Origin: Sinotaia quadrata | Lineage: Eukaryota; Mollusca; Gastropoda; Architaenioglossa; Viviparidae | Assembly (NCBI GenBank): GCA_028829895.1 | Contig: CM054177.1 | Location: 73,301,163-73,365,162 of the forward strand | Reading direction: 5' to 3' | DNA: 64,000 nucleotides | In this document: positions 25,107-37,488 of the stretch, piece by piece | How the letters are laid out: each line of letters opens with the position of its first letter | Position numbering within the stretch: the stretch's first letter is position 1 | Translations under genes and position numbers: made by a program | Notes under the pieces: model-generated | The model's input: the letters and a program-made list of their open reading frames with translations, nothing else | Told to the model about the DNA's origin: nothing | Databases searched by the model: none

Positions 25107-25735
25107 TAGGTAGGTAGGTAGATAGGCAGATATATAGATAGATAGATTGATAGATAGAGATAGATTAGATATAGATAAAGTACACACACACATAGTAAAA
25201 AGAGAGACTACATAATCACACTGACAGCACTCACGAAGAGAAAAGAGAAATTGAGAGAATCAGAGAAAAGAGACATGCAAAGGAAGAGGGGAAGAAAGAG
25301 ACAGAGGTGGGGAGATATATAGAAAGAGTGAGAAGGGGAAAGAGAGACATGGCTAGAGAGAGAAAGATAGGCAGACCAGGATGGGTAATCAGGAAAAACA
25401 ATAGAGACAAAAGGAGCACTCGAGAACATATACTGATGGTTAAACAGAATACATCAAGAAAAACAGATAGAAAGAGAGCTAAAGAAAAACAGACAAACAG
25501 AAGTAGAAAATCAGACAACACACCGATGAAAACAAGCAGAGAAAGACATATACATAGACAGACAGATCCATAATAATTAAAAAATCCCAGATTGAGGGAA
25601 CTTTAAGAGAACACAAACGCAGAGAGTGAGACAGAGACAAAGAAGAGTGAGAAAAAAGTAAGCGAAAGAGAGCAAAACAAGACCGACACATCAAATGGTA
25701 GAGAGACCAGAGAGAGAGAGAGAGAGAGAGATTGC
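25070..25735. repeat. TA/GA/GATA simple repeats and purine-rich tract
   Basis: (TA)n at 25074-25091, then GA, GGTA and GATA runs to about 25160. This is followed by a 500-bp A/G-rich stretch ending in (GA)n at 25710-25730. The strong purine bias keeps several frames open; none looks genic. Confidence 0.85.
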
Positions 25736-25739
25736 CATG

Positions 25740-26620
25740 ATTTGACTACTAAATAAATCTATGGTGTGACTCAGCGTTCCTGACTAACACAGGTACACAC
25801 AATGCAGCCAGCTCTTACACACAAAGCATCGTGGGAATTCTCCAGCAACTGCTCATGCGTGCCAATGTTACGTAAAATGAAAACCGCCGCGTATTTCATC
25901 GATCGTCAGGTTCCCCCCCACACACACAAAGCTCACGCACGCACATACAAACATTAATACTTTGAATACTGACACCCTCGTCCACCACCCTCCGAACCAA
26001 CACAGGCACGCACACAGTCTGTGGACGCTGTCACCACGTGGCCCACAGGCTGCACACTTCATAGGTGTTTCACATTATTTCAGTTTACATTTATATCCTT
26101 TGAGTCAGATTACCTTGCGATTATCTTATAAACAAGATCGCATCTTACTGGCGGACTGTAATCTATAACAGGAGCTGCTTGTGAAGAAATTCTAATTAAT
26201 CTTTTTTGGGAAAAGCGGTAAGGATTTTAATGTTAACTTCTGTGTCTTGTCATCTTTTCCCTGCCTACATTCTAATACATTAACGAAAGTTGAATCATTT
26301 CCAGTTTTTGTACTTGGTCATTTATAGATTAATAAATCGACTCATTGACTTCGATCGGACAGTTTCGTCAAATTACATATCATTCGTGTCTTGTGCTTGA
26401 ATGTAAATTTTTATATCTGGAAAAAAATGCACGCTATCTTAAAGTTTAAAAAGTACAATAAAAGAATTTAGAATGCACTGAGAATTTATCTCTCTCTCTT
26501 TCTCTCTCTCACACACACACATACAAAAACATCGAGCGTGAAAGCAATACAACAGAAGAAAAACTAAGTGTAGATTAAAAAAAAAAAAAGTAATTCCGTT
26601 TGTTTTTATTTTCTATATTC
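25740..26620. other. Region upstream of the only intact gene
   Basis: The transcription start and 5' UTR exon of the gene at 26653 probably lie in or beyond this region. No TATA box can be assigned with confidence. It holds a pyrimidine and CA tract at 26490-26520 and a poly-A run at 26578-26589, within the inferred 5' UTR intron. Confidence 0.35.
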
Positions 26621-26622
26621 AG
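26601..26622 (+). other. 3' splice site of probable 5' UTR intron
   Basis: TGTTTTTATTTTCTATATTCAG is a good polypyrimidine tract plus acceptor, only 30 bp before the ATG. The first coding exon therefore likely begins at 26623 and an unidentified 5' UTR exon lies upstream. Confidence 0.55.
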
Positions 26623-26652
26623 CCTTGACGCTCTTCACACTTCCTGACAAAC

Positions 26653-29563
26653 ATGGGTAGCAGGCACAGTAAACGAGTACAGAAAGCGTCGACCTGCGGA
26701 AAGAGGTCACCCCAGGCTTCAGTAGTCTCAAAGACAAACTTAGCCCTTGGTGAGGGGGAAATCGAGCTTGAAGTGTTCAAGATGTATGCAAATGGGCATG
26801 ACGTAAATGGAGATTTCCAATGTCAAAGTTTTTCCGCTTCTGGTTCCAGTTTCCAGGACGAAGTGGAAAATGGATTCGTGTTGTTGACGTTTTGCGAAGA
26901 GGACATTGCAGAATATGTTCGAATTTCGCAGCAGGACGAAGAAAGAAGCCCTCACGTCATTTGTGAGAAAGTGTCGAGCGCAGTGCTGTTAAACCCAGCG
27001 CATGCGCAGACGTCCGCTGGCGCATCCAGAAACTTTGAAAACGGCACATCTTTTGAAAACGATCGAAACAATGTCAGGGTGAGGCCTGCGCATCCACAGG
27101 TAAAAGACGTACACAAAGGTTACCAGATCTGCTTAGAAACTACGCCTACTGAAAGGATGTCCAGCACCCACCCGGAGTTCTCAGGCGCAGAGAGCAAAAC
27201 CACGCGCTCTCCACTCAAGCATGTCTCTCTCGTTCCCAAGGTCAATCCGTCATCACCAGGACGCGCTGAGAAAGTTTCACGTCGCAGAACGACTTCTCTG
27301 TCTTCGGCTGGGTCCTCCTACCGTTCGACGTCATCGTCAGTAACGGAAGCGTTCACCGACGACGAAGAAGACGACATCGACGCTGAACTCCAATGGCTTA
27401 CAGATGCTGTGGATCCATTTCAGGCAGTCGCGGAGCCTGAGCTATGGCGGATCCCTCCGGACGTGGGGGGTGGTCTCACGCTTGACGGTGCGTTCATCGG
27501 AGACGACCGATGCAGTCTGGGGGGAGAAAAAAAGGGCGACGGCGTTGCACGAGAGAACCAGTACAGGGTTGAGGAGGAGCTTGACTGGCTGTGCGAGCCC
27601 GAGTGGAATAATTTAGAGTTGGAAATATTTTGGCACGTCCTCCGACCGCACCTAGAGGGTCTGCTGCTACAGCATCCGGCCACGCTTCCGGAGCCCTGCT
27701 CTGCTGTGTGTAAAATGGACGCATCGGACTGCAGCATGCTGGACAGGTTAGGGTGTTCAAGAAAACAATAGATTAACTCCTTGTATTGTTTAAATGTTAT
27801 TTTTATTATAAACTGTATTGTCCTGAGGATGGCTGTCTGTCGAATCGTCAGTTCTTATAGCTGCTTTCGTTTTATGAAAGATGTGAATTTTTTATGTTGC
27901 ATTGGTTTCTTTTCTTAACGCTTAGCTGTTCTAGCTATTGATACTGCTGACAACGTTCAGAAATCATTTCAGAAACAAGAAATGTGACTTTCCTTTCTCC
28001 CCCGACGTCATCATATGACGTCACCAAATGGCATACTTTTCAATGCAATCTTTGCCTCAACAACTTTAGTTATGGCATTATCACTTGTGATTTCATATGC
28101 TAATAATACCGTTGATAACATCATTTATGATATTACGTAATTTATACCCCCTCTAAAAATAAAAAAAAACAACCACCCCAAACAAATATCTTTAAACCAA
28201 AACTGATGACACTGAGCTCAGGAAGAGATGATCTAGGGACATTTTTCCTGTGAACAAACAAGTCCAAGAATGCATGACCCAGGGCGAAGTAAAACATGTT
28301 CGGTCAAGAATAAGACATTATGTATACACTCATGACTTGTGCCCACTCTGCTATTAGGTTCCTCCGAAAGAAAGCTTCCTCTTGTGAAGTTGGAACTTCT
28401 TTGTAATGAGTGCACTCTTACCGTCTACTCTGTTCATAAATCTTCAACTAGTCAGTTTCAAAATCATAACCACCAACCCACAATATCCACTAGCTTTCCA
28501 ACCAACGAACCAACCGTCAAACTACTAACCATCTAAATAACCAACAATCAGTTAGCCAGCTACCCAAACCAACCAATGAATGAATCAATCAATCAATCAG
28601 TGCCAACTGAATAAAGAGATCACTATTTTATTATATTTTCCCCCTTCATTATTCAGATGCCTTCTACACGTCCAGTGGCACATATGGAAAGGAAACTACC
28701 AGCAGGCCGTGTCAGACTTCCTGGCAATAAAACGTCACTTCCTGTGCGTTGCAAAGTCCCATTTGTTAGAAAGCGACCGGCGGGATGACGTAGAGTGCCT
28801 GAGGCTGATCTTCCAGCGCAAAAGGCCACCGCGGTAAGAAATGATGGTGCTTGTGTACGGACCGTTCTCTTTTCAGAACTCGTTACTTTGCTGCGTAGAA
28901 AGTTGGCATTAACGATGACGGTAAGTGGGTTAGCGTGTCAAACGAAAGGCATTTGTTTTTTCTGTTTTTGTTTGTTTGCTTTTATTTTAAAAAAATATTT
29001 TGGAGGGAATTGATTGAACGGTTCTCGGCGACAGGCCGTTAAGAGTCTCGGGATCTGCGGTGACGAAGCAAGAGTTAAGTTCTTGAATAAAATGAGTTGA
29101 TGACCAAACAGGTATCGATCTGGAAGATAAAAAACATTCCACTGATTCACCATTCTAGTTATTAACCCAGAGCTGTGGCGAACAGTTGAGTGAATGTTGA
29201 TTGTCCTGCAGTTTTCCGTGATCGTATATTTTATCATCAGCTCTTTATGGTCCGGAAATTTGATTTAAGAAAATATTGGTTAACTTCTTCAATGTATTTA
29301 ATATGCTTATTATATGTCTTTATAAAGTGTCAGTTACAGTTGCTTTGACGCAGTTTTTTTTTATATTATACATGGCGAATTCGTTTTTCTAATATCGTTT
29401 CACCTTTTGTCCACAATACCTGTGCTACAGTCATTGCAAAAAAAAAAAAAGGTTTTCTGATAGTGTATTACACCCGACCCCAGTAATACATGTGAGTTAT
29501 CTGCACACATCAGTGATGTATTTTATTTTCAAAATTTTTTTCAGGTACCGGCTGTGGATCTAA
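26653..29563 (+). CDS. Predicted N-myristoylated protein of unknown family, 429 aa
   Basis: Three coding exons: 26653-27746, 28657-28833 and 29545-29563 (stop TAA 29561-29563). The start sits in a good context (ACAAACATGG). Splice sites are CAG|GTTAGG, TTATTCAG|ATGCC, GCG|GTAAGA and TTTTTTTCAG|GTACC; phases match and the frame is kept. MGSRHSKR fits the N-myristoylation pattern (Gly2, Ser6, then Lys-Arg), suggesting membrane attachment. Residues 160-235 are Ser/Thr-rich and basic, with a kinase-site-like SRRRTTSLSS at 209-218. An acidic run (236-243) follows. AELQWLTD (244-251) and EELDWLCE (308-315) form a repeated acidic ELxWL motif. Residues 320-429 are hydrophobic and probably helical, with conserved-looking WHIWKGNYQQAVSDFLAIKR (372-391). 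I do not recognise the family; signalling adaptor or trafficking protein is only a guess. Without splicing at 27747 the frame would end after seven more codons. Confidence 0.7.
27747..28656 (+). other. Intron 1 of the 429-aa gene
   Basis: 910 bp with GT-AG ends and a pyrimidine-rich acceptor (CCCCCTTCATTATTCAG). It contains TGACGTCA at 28016-28023 and CGACGTCA at 28003-28010. The degenerate CAAC/CAAT-rich patch at 28465-28600 is low complexity. Confidence 0.6.
28834..29544 (+). other. Intron 2 of the 429-aa gene
   Basis: 711 bp, GTAAGA donor and TTTTTTTCAG acceptor. Inside it, TTCTCTTTTCAG (ending 28876) and GTAAGTGG (from 28921) frame a 44-bp cryptic exon. Its inclusion would give an early stop, and the preceding intron would be only 43 bp. 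Confidence 0.5.
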
Positions 29564-29830
29564 AGATTTCTTTCGGAAGAAAGCCTACTCAGATCGGAAA
29601 GTACCTCAGGAAACTCGATCTGCATGAACCTCAGGGGTAGCCTCATATTAATCTCATTTTTCTTCTGAGTGCCACTTATTTTGCACAAGAGAGAGAACTC
29701 TTCATATCCACTGAAAGCGCCTTTGCTGCTTGCCCGACAGCACAGTTTTGTACGCGTGGCTATATTTATGTCACACTTTAGAAATATATTTGTATTTTAT
29801 ATTAAAGAAAAATTAAAAGAACTATCTCAA
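29564..29830 (+). terminator. 3' UTR and polyadenylation region of the 429-aa gene
   Basis: After the TAA at 29561-29563 the exon runs on without a downstream donor. Two ATTAAA variant poly(A) signals lie at 29801-29806 and 29812-29817 in an AT-rich context. No AATAAA is closer. Transcript end near 29830 is inferred. Confidence 0.4.
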
Positions 29831-30505
29831 GGGAAAAAAATCCAATAAGGATTCCTTGGTGATGAAAAACCTGAAACAAAATCTACAGCACAGAGCACGA
29901 ATGTGACGAGCTTATTCAATTTAAAAAAAAAAATGTGAAACAAGAACAGTGGCAGATAAAAATGTGTTTGTGCTTAGCGTGAGAGCGCACGTCACTTCCG
30001 GACGAATCTAAATATTGATGTAAGAGTGCACTTCCTGCACCCTCATAATTTAATGTGTAGACAATAGCAAACATCTCAAAGCCTCTAGAGATCTATTTGA
30101 AGGGAGTTAGAAATAAATGTAATCAATCCAAGGCATCAGCCCCACATTTGTGAAGGGAAATGGCCATCACAAACTAAATAACACATTTCCGATATGGTCA
30201 TAAACTGCCTGAGAACCACAAGGAATTGATAAAAGACTCGCGGATGATTTGTCACGAATTTCGACCCTTACACATTTTGGTATACTTTTGCAGACAAACG
30301 CACACACCCATAGGATTACTCATACGAACACACATGTAACATTCATAAACACACATGCAGACCGAACTCAAACTCATCTACAAGCACACATAAGCTCAAA
30401 CACACATACAAAAATACGCGGTAACACATGAACACACTAATTCCATTCACAAACACAGACGCAAGGCATTCACACAAATACATCTACAAGCACAATCAAT
30501 ATAAA

Positions 30506-30544
<39 letters not shown>

Positions 30545-31760
30545 ACTCATAGAGTGAATTCCACAAACTATGGTCGACATGACAACCAATAAGAACATGT
30601 ACATTTCAGCATAAACCAACACGAACACCCCGTAAAAATAAACTCACGCATAAATGCAGAGATACGAGAGCAAATGCACCGGTAAACTCGTACAAATACT
30701 CACATATGGGCACACATTAGAGTATGTGGAGCAGTATTATTTGTAGGTTGTAAATAACAGTACTTTAATCTCCGGTTATTACTACCATCTCCATCCTTCC
30801 ACCTTCAAAGGCTCGCTCGCTCCTTGCCCGCTGACATGCATACCTCTTTTCATTTATTACTGTAAGGCACGTCACCATTCTATGTCATGCAAACAAGGCA
30901 TATTTTATGCCCCTCCTTCAACACCAGGTTGTACGTATTTAAAAAATATGTAAAATATAATTTAAAAACTCATGTGACCCGACTCCACCTCTCGCTCGAA
31001 ACATACCCTTCCATATAATAAAAACAATAGTTGAAAGTCTCCATAACAATAGTGCAACAAACACGGGCAAAAACTACTCGCACTCGCTGATACTACTATG
31101 ATGTTTGTAACGAATCAATTTTGCCCTGACATCAGGTCAAGTTGTATTTTTAGCACCAAGGAGGATAATTATAGCTATTGCTCATGCTAGCCTATATATC
31201 AGATGTCTAACAAGCTGTGCGTCATTTTGATGACATACATTCTAAATTTAGTTGTTGTGGTGCTAAATGAGGTCACTATTCCGTCTGAGGGAAAAAGGGG
31301 CGGTGGAAACAAAGGCATCTGACACACAGTTTAACAACTCTGAATCTATTTACCATGAGATTGCTTTATTTGTTTCTACGGAGTGAACTGGTCGAGATAT
31401 GTTGACTCACAATGTGAACTCTGACCCGGTGTTCTAATTATAATCAGGATTTTTGCCCGCAGTATTTGCTTTGACGCAGATGCTATTATTGGTGATGAAA
31501 GGGATGTCTGATATATACATTTTTACGTACCTCAGATTGTCTCTCTAATAGACTCTTGCCCTACCTGCTGAAAAATGTTTTGAGATATTCTGTATATGTA
31601 AATATACTCTTCTTCTTCAAAAGATACAGTGTATTCAGTATTAACTCGATATACTGAAAAAATGTTGGGGATGTTCAGTACACGTAATCTTATACTTCAA
31701 AAGCACAGTGTAATTAGCTAGTAGACAAAACATCTATAATAAGACGCACTGCTTTCATTT
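29831..31760. other. Non-coding with CA-rich patches
   Basis: 30290-30490 is rich in ACACA and CATACA words, and (CA)n occurs at 30512-30540. Nothing genic is visible. Confidence 0.45.
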
Positions 31761-31775
31761 AATGTGCAAGAAATA

Positions 31776-31985
31776 GGTGATGTTGCGTATAATGCCCCAG
31801 TAACGTACAGTAGTATGTACTTTTCCTCAGTGTGTATAATGCCCAATAACGTACAGTATTATGTACCTTTCCTCAGTGTGTATAATGATGCCCCAGTAAC
31901 GTACAGTACTATGTACCTTTCATCGGTGTGTATAATGCCCCAATAACGTACAGTACTATGTACCTTTATTCATTGTGTATAATAA
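31776..31985. repeat. 46-49-bp minisatellite, 4 copies
   Basis: The unit runs TAACGTACAGTACTATGTAC then CTTTCCTCAGTGTGTATAATGCCCCAG. TAACGTACAG starts at 31801, 31847, 31896 and 31944. Confidence 0.9.
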
Positions 31986-32621
31986 ATCAGAACAATAGTT
32001 GCATTAAACTGTTTGTTTTAGTGGCATTAATGAAAATAAAATTAATCACACTGTGCTCAATAAATTTATAGTGTATAAATACATGACATTTAAAGCAATA
32101 CAACAATTTTTTTTCTGGCCAAAGACAACTAATTTTACATAGGTTATACTAAGCGCAATATATATGATACAATAATTTCTTTTTCGTATGACATGAATTC
32201 CTTTATTATTCACATCGGATGCGTTATATGACCAACATTAAATTAAATTATACAGTATTGTATTTTGATATTATTTAATAATCTGAATACGCTGGGATAT
32301 TGACCAGCAAAAAATGTTATAGTTTGTATGAATACTTATTTTGTAATAATTTGCTAAATAAACGGCTAAACGGATGTATAACTGGGTTTTTCTTCATTGC
32401 AAATATGCTGCGCAAAATGTTTTGTACATACGGTAAAAGAAAAACGCCAAATAACAGTTTCGTTAAGGTAATACACAAAACACTTACAGTAAGTACGATA
32501 ATATACGACATTTTGCCCTGCAACATTTACAGTAAATATGATAATAGCGACTTGCCCTGCAACAATTTTAGTATGCATGTAAATAGAACAAATGTTTTGT
32601 ACGGTAAAATAAAAACTTGAA

Positions 32622-32790
32622 GAGATACATTTACAATTTGTACGGTAATAAGAAAACACGACTCGATGTATTTACAATTTGTACTGTACTAAATGATATG
32701 AAGAAGTAATTTTTACAATTTGTACTGTACTAAATGACATGAAGAAGTAATTTTTACAATTTGTACTGTACTAAATGACATGAAGGTACA
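32622..32790. repeat. About 48-bp minisatellite, 3-4 copies
   Basis: The unit is TTTACAATTTGTACTGTACT then AAATGACATGAAGAAGTAATT. The first copy is diverged (ACGGTAATAAGAAAAC), the last three nearly identical. Confidence 0.88.
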
Positions 32791-32966
32791 TTAATTATGC
32801 CATTACATGTGTTACATATTTAATATAAGAGTGTAATCAAAATGAATTTTACACGCGCCAGCAGACCCTAACTATGACATAATGGGGTGCAATCAGTATG
32901 CCAAAGACGTCTATATACCCACCATTATTCAATATGATTACTTTCATTGTACTATGCATCGTATAA

Positions 32967-33177
<211 letters not shown>

Positions 33178-33234
33178 GAATATGATTTATTTATTATCGA
33201 TAGCCTGATTATGATTTCGCATTTTGGAAGTTAA

Positions 33235-33525
33235 AGGTTGAAGATCCGACCCTACCGTCATAGAGTTTTGTTGCAACGCAGCTCGGGTTTGTCGAAATTC
33301 CCCTCTGATTTCGAGATCTAATTTGACACGAAATGCTAATAATACCCCAGTTAATACGACCATGGAGGTTCTGACATTTAGGGTACAGATTTCTTGGAAA
33401 GAATAGAGAGACGTTTGAAAAGAATCACTGGATATTCTTGGTCATAGGGTACACGGTAAAAATATGCAAATCTTACACGATCAATGAAAAAAAAATAACA
33501 TCAATAATCAAACCCCAAACCAAAT
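33235..33525. other. Non-coding, no clear feature
   Basis: Unique sequence without ORF, array or recognisable element. Confidence 0.4.
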
Positions 33526-33529
33526 TGAC

Positions 33530-33770
33530 CACCCCTTCAATGGTTTATTCAACTTATCGTCAGTTTGCCAACCAAACATCTAATTAATTAGATCACCCCT
33601 AAATGATTTAATCAACATATCCTTAATTTGCCAACCAAACACCTAATTAATTAGACCAGCCCTAAATGATTTAATCAACATATCCTTAATTTGCCAACCA
33701 AACACCTAATTAATTAGACCAGCCCTAAATGATTTAATCAACATATCCTTAATTTGCCAACCAAACACAC
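33530..33770. repeat. 62-bp minisatellite, 4 copies
   Basis: The unit is AATGATTTAATCAACATATC then CTTAATTTGCCAACCAAACA plus CCTAATTAATTAGACCAGCCCT. The first copy is the most diverged. Confidence 0.92.
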
Positions 33771-34984
33771 AGCAAACAAATAACATTGGCTGATGAATCC
33801 GGGTGGGAATAAAGTAGATAAAAATAAAATCGTTTTGGGATATGAAGGTAATTACAGTACCTGAAGCCCCTTTAAAGAAAGACAAACTAAAGCAGTAACA
33901 AACAGAATTAAAATCAAAACAATAACTACTAAAAAATATGTCAACTTGCATTTCCATAAACTCAACCGAGAAGCTGTAGTTGCATGAGACTGTTGTATTA
34001 AGTTCGCTTCAAATTTTTATCCTTGCTCTACAGTGAAGTAAAAATCCTTTGTTGCTACACAGGGAATCTATACTGGTGTGCGTTGCCTTCGACTGATGGA
34101 CTAATTGAATTCCGACTTTATCTCCAAAGCAAAGACAGTTGATTTTCCAAATGTTATCAGAACAAAGAGTGTCTGCGGATAATAGAGAGCAATAAAACGA
34201 TAGATATAAATGCCAGCAACTTGGTATGTGCTCCGCAGGTTTTGGTAACATTCTTCTGGCACTGACTACAGTTATACATAAAGCAAAATTAAAAAGAATC
34301 CCAAGAACTTTACAAACACAGGGATACATTTTCAGCAAAGCAGGTGCGAGCCTGTTTTGTGCTGTTGTTGAACATATATCGTGTATATATCATAGTGTGT
34401 GTGTGTGTGTGTGAACCGTGCTTTTGGGACATACGATATAGTATATGTATGCGAAACAACGTCATTGGACATACTTAGTGATGTAGCTACTGCTCCTGCT
34501 GTGCTTGGGAGCCTTCAGTAGAAGGGTCCGAATATTTGTACCTTCCAAAAAGAAAAAAAAACCCAGGCAACTATACTTAAAATTTGAAAATATACCCCGT
34601 ATGCTCCAATCAAGTTTTTGCATGGCGCAAAGACTCGATAGCTGGCCTAGACAAGCTGATTCTCTGTGGAGCAGAGAGTTCGTGCGGGTATCTAAGGACT
34701 GTTAAATAAAAAGTTAGGACAACCGATAAGAATCAGCCACTAGTCGACCCTAGTTTGCTGACCGAAAACGAAAACGTTGTCAGAATGGGATAAATCCAAT
34801 GTTTCGGTGAATCATTTTTTTAATCTCCGCCTGTGGAAATAAAAATAGGAACCGAAGCATTCTTTTATATTGATCACTGTTGAATTTGAAAACTTTAGCA
34901 CAAATGTTTTTACTGCTTTTACCGCGTCTGCATAGAGGGGAGATAATGACCCATGATATAAGGCTACTAAAGTACGCACCATGC

Positions 34985-34987
<3 letters not shown>

Positions 34988-35036
<49 letters not shown>

Positions 35037-35090
35037 TGTGTGTGTGTGTTTGTGTATGTGTGTGTGCATATGTGTATGTATATATGTGTG
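34988..35090. repeat. (GT)n microsatellite
   Basis: About 25 perfect GT units followed by interrupted GT/GTAT sequence. Confidence 0.95.
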
Positions 35091-35426
35091 TGAGTATTAA
35101 TTAAGGCAATTAAATGGCTGCCTATTATATCTTAAATTGAATTTTCTTTTAATTGTTAGCTGCTGCTATTGTCATTATTACAATATATATACATATTATC
35201 TGTATGGTATAATGTCGGGATTTCGTTTATTACACTTTTTAAATTTCTGTTGATTCTAATGAGAAAGTCGAAATTATCACGTGCCTGTCACTAAGCAGTG
35301 AAGTTTATTTTATTTTGAATTAGATTTGTTGTGGTGAAAGGGTCCCACTGCTGCATCTTCAAATGGTTCTGGCAATTGTCTTCAACCATACGCACTTAAG
35401 ATGATGTCAACCGACAGACCCTTAGA

Positions 35427-35482
<56 letters not shown>
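35427..35482. repeat. (CA)n microsatellite
   Basis: About 27 perfect CA units. Confidence 0.95.
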
Positions 35483-35485
<3 letters not shown>

Positions 35486-36227
35486 TATTCACACTGGGAC
35501 AGCAGACAGCGATAACTATCTCTCTTCACCTCCCACCCTCCCGCCTCTGTCAAGGTCCGAAATACACAGTGTTAGTTGAGATTTTAAATGCTAGTGACTG
35601 AAAGGTAAATATTCCTTATAGTTATTCTGAACCTTTTATGGGCTGATCAGGGTACAGTTGTGATACAGGCACCATCCACGTACGAAACATCTCTAAATCA
35701 CCTTGTGCTTATACAAGTCTTTAATGGAAGAGAAAGTCCGTTAAATCGTAAAGTTAAATATTAATCACTTTTTTCCCCCGATGATTAGTACAACTAGTGT
35801 CGCCGCTGTACTCTGGGGTGGCTTTGTAATAATGAATTATATCAAATATTGGTAATTAGCTGTGATACAAGACAAGTGCCGATGCAAAGTATGGGGCACT
35901 GGTTATATATATCTGCAACTATTACGCCGATATACGAGTACGCCGCCAAGTTGACTCACGGCCCCCACTCAGTTATAAGCTGAGAATCGATTTTATGAAA
36001 TAGATGTATGACAATTATGAGTAGACGAACAGAAAACAAGATGTAATCATTAGATTATCACTTCAGACTACGATAACAAACGATAGAAATTACTTTTCAG
36101 TAACAAATATGCGAGATTAAAGAGTTAATAACAATAATTTTAATTAAAGAAAGTTAACAAGATAAAAAAAAAAGTGATATATTATGTCCTAGTTTTCATC
36201 ATAATGCTACACAGAGCAAGTTCAAGC

Positions 36228-36482
36228 CATGCTGTAGTCATGTTCGTGATCACAACTATCTCCATGCACTGGAGTGACGTACAACACGATGGTAGACTTG
36301 CATTAGGACATGGCTGTAGTCATGTTCGTGATCACAACATATCTCCATGCACTGGAGTGACGTACAACACGATGGTAGACTTGCATTAGGACATGGCTGT
36401 AGTCATGTTCGTGATCACAACATATCTCCATGCACTGGAGTGACGTACAACACGATGGTAGACTTGCATTAGGACATGGCAT
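36228..36482. repeat. 83-bp minisatellite, 3 copies
   Basis: The unit runs GCTGTAGTCATGTTCGTGAT, CACAACATATCTCCATGCAC, TGGAGTGACGTACAACACGA, TGGTAGACTTGCATTAGGAC and AT. GCTGTAG starts at 36231, 36313 and 36396. Copies are nearly identical. Opposed ORFs on both strands are by-products. Confidence 0.93.
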
Positions 36483-36824
36483 CACATCAGGAACAGATTC
36501 CAGATATCACATTGAAATCAAAAATAGAGATCAAGGTGAAACCAAAACAAAAAAACCCTTATCCAGCCAGGGCTTAATGCTCCATGTAAACCCCAAATAG
36601 CGAGGGACCCAGTCTCAAAACGCTCACCCCAAGAGAAGATTGGAAAAAGAGTAAAGGGTAAAATTCTCTATCAATTTTATTTCCCCTTGAAATCACACCT
36701 GTCTCTGCTAGACACACCTTTGATCCAGCCAATTACCAAGAGCTAATACTATTATTATTTTCTTAATAACTTCCGACCACCTCTGCCAGTCTGGTAACAA
36801 TGCTTCCCATTGTATACCTCAAAA

Positions 36825-36828
<4 letters not shown>

Positions 36829-36888
<60 letters not shown>
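36829..36888. repeat. (CA)n microsatellite
   Basis: About 29 CA units. Confidence 0.95.
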
Positions 36889-36891
<3 letters not shown>

Positions 36892-37228
36892 TAAATCTGC
36901 CACCATGCATAACTCATTTGTTATCTGAAAGAAGTATTATGCAATGTCCATGTCATTCGAAATACATATAGGTTCAATTTAAAATTGCACATCATGAAAA
37001 TGTATACTAAATATATGGGAAAATTTCCCATCATATGACAACTAGCAGGGCACATAAGAAGCAAAGAAGAAAGCAGGAGAAAAGCAATTAGAGAAACTTT
37101 CAAACTTAAACACATTTTTAAAGGATAGTTTCTATAGAAACACCGACACTAATCCATATACTGTTTCACCAGATCATGTAAAAAGACATGAACTTAATAC
37201 TCCAACAACTAATCCTCTTATTTAAAAA

Positions 37229-37488
37229 GGATTACAAAGTAAAAGTGTAGGGATACCTGTTTTAAGCAAACATAGTGAATTGAGAACTAAAAGTGTAGGG
37301 ATACCTGTTCTAAGCAAACATTGTGAATTGAGAACTAAAAGTGTAGGGATACCTGTTCAAAGCAAACATTGTGAATTGAGAACTAAAAGTGTAGGGATAC
37401 CTGTTCTAAGCAAACATTGTGAATTGAGAACTAAAAGTGTAGGGATACCTGTTCTAAGCAAACATTGTGAATTGAGAAATAAAAGTCG
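37229..37488 (+). repeat. 48-bp minisatellite encoding a 16-residue repeat
   Basis: Five copies of AACTAAAAGTGTAGGGATAC, CTGTTCTAAGCAAACATTGT, GAATTGAG. The + frame 37280-37495 reads RTKSVGIPVLSKHCEL four times with one Leu to Gln change. Differences between copies are so few that selection cannot be judged. No start signal, splice site or other exon supports a protein. Confidence 0.9.

Noticed and set aside
27404..27760. Overlapping ORFs in other frames of the first coding exon
   Set aside because: Shadows of the GC-richer coding exon; only the 26653 frame has a good start and matching splice phases.
28877..28920. 44-bp micro-exon in intron 2
   Set aside because: Splice sites look good, but the preceding intron would be 43 bp and inclusion causes an early stop after exon 2. 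Kept only as a finding.
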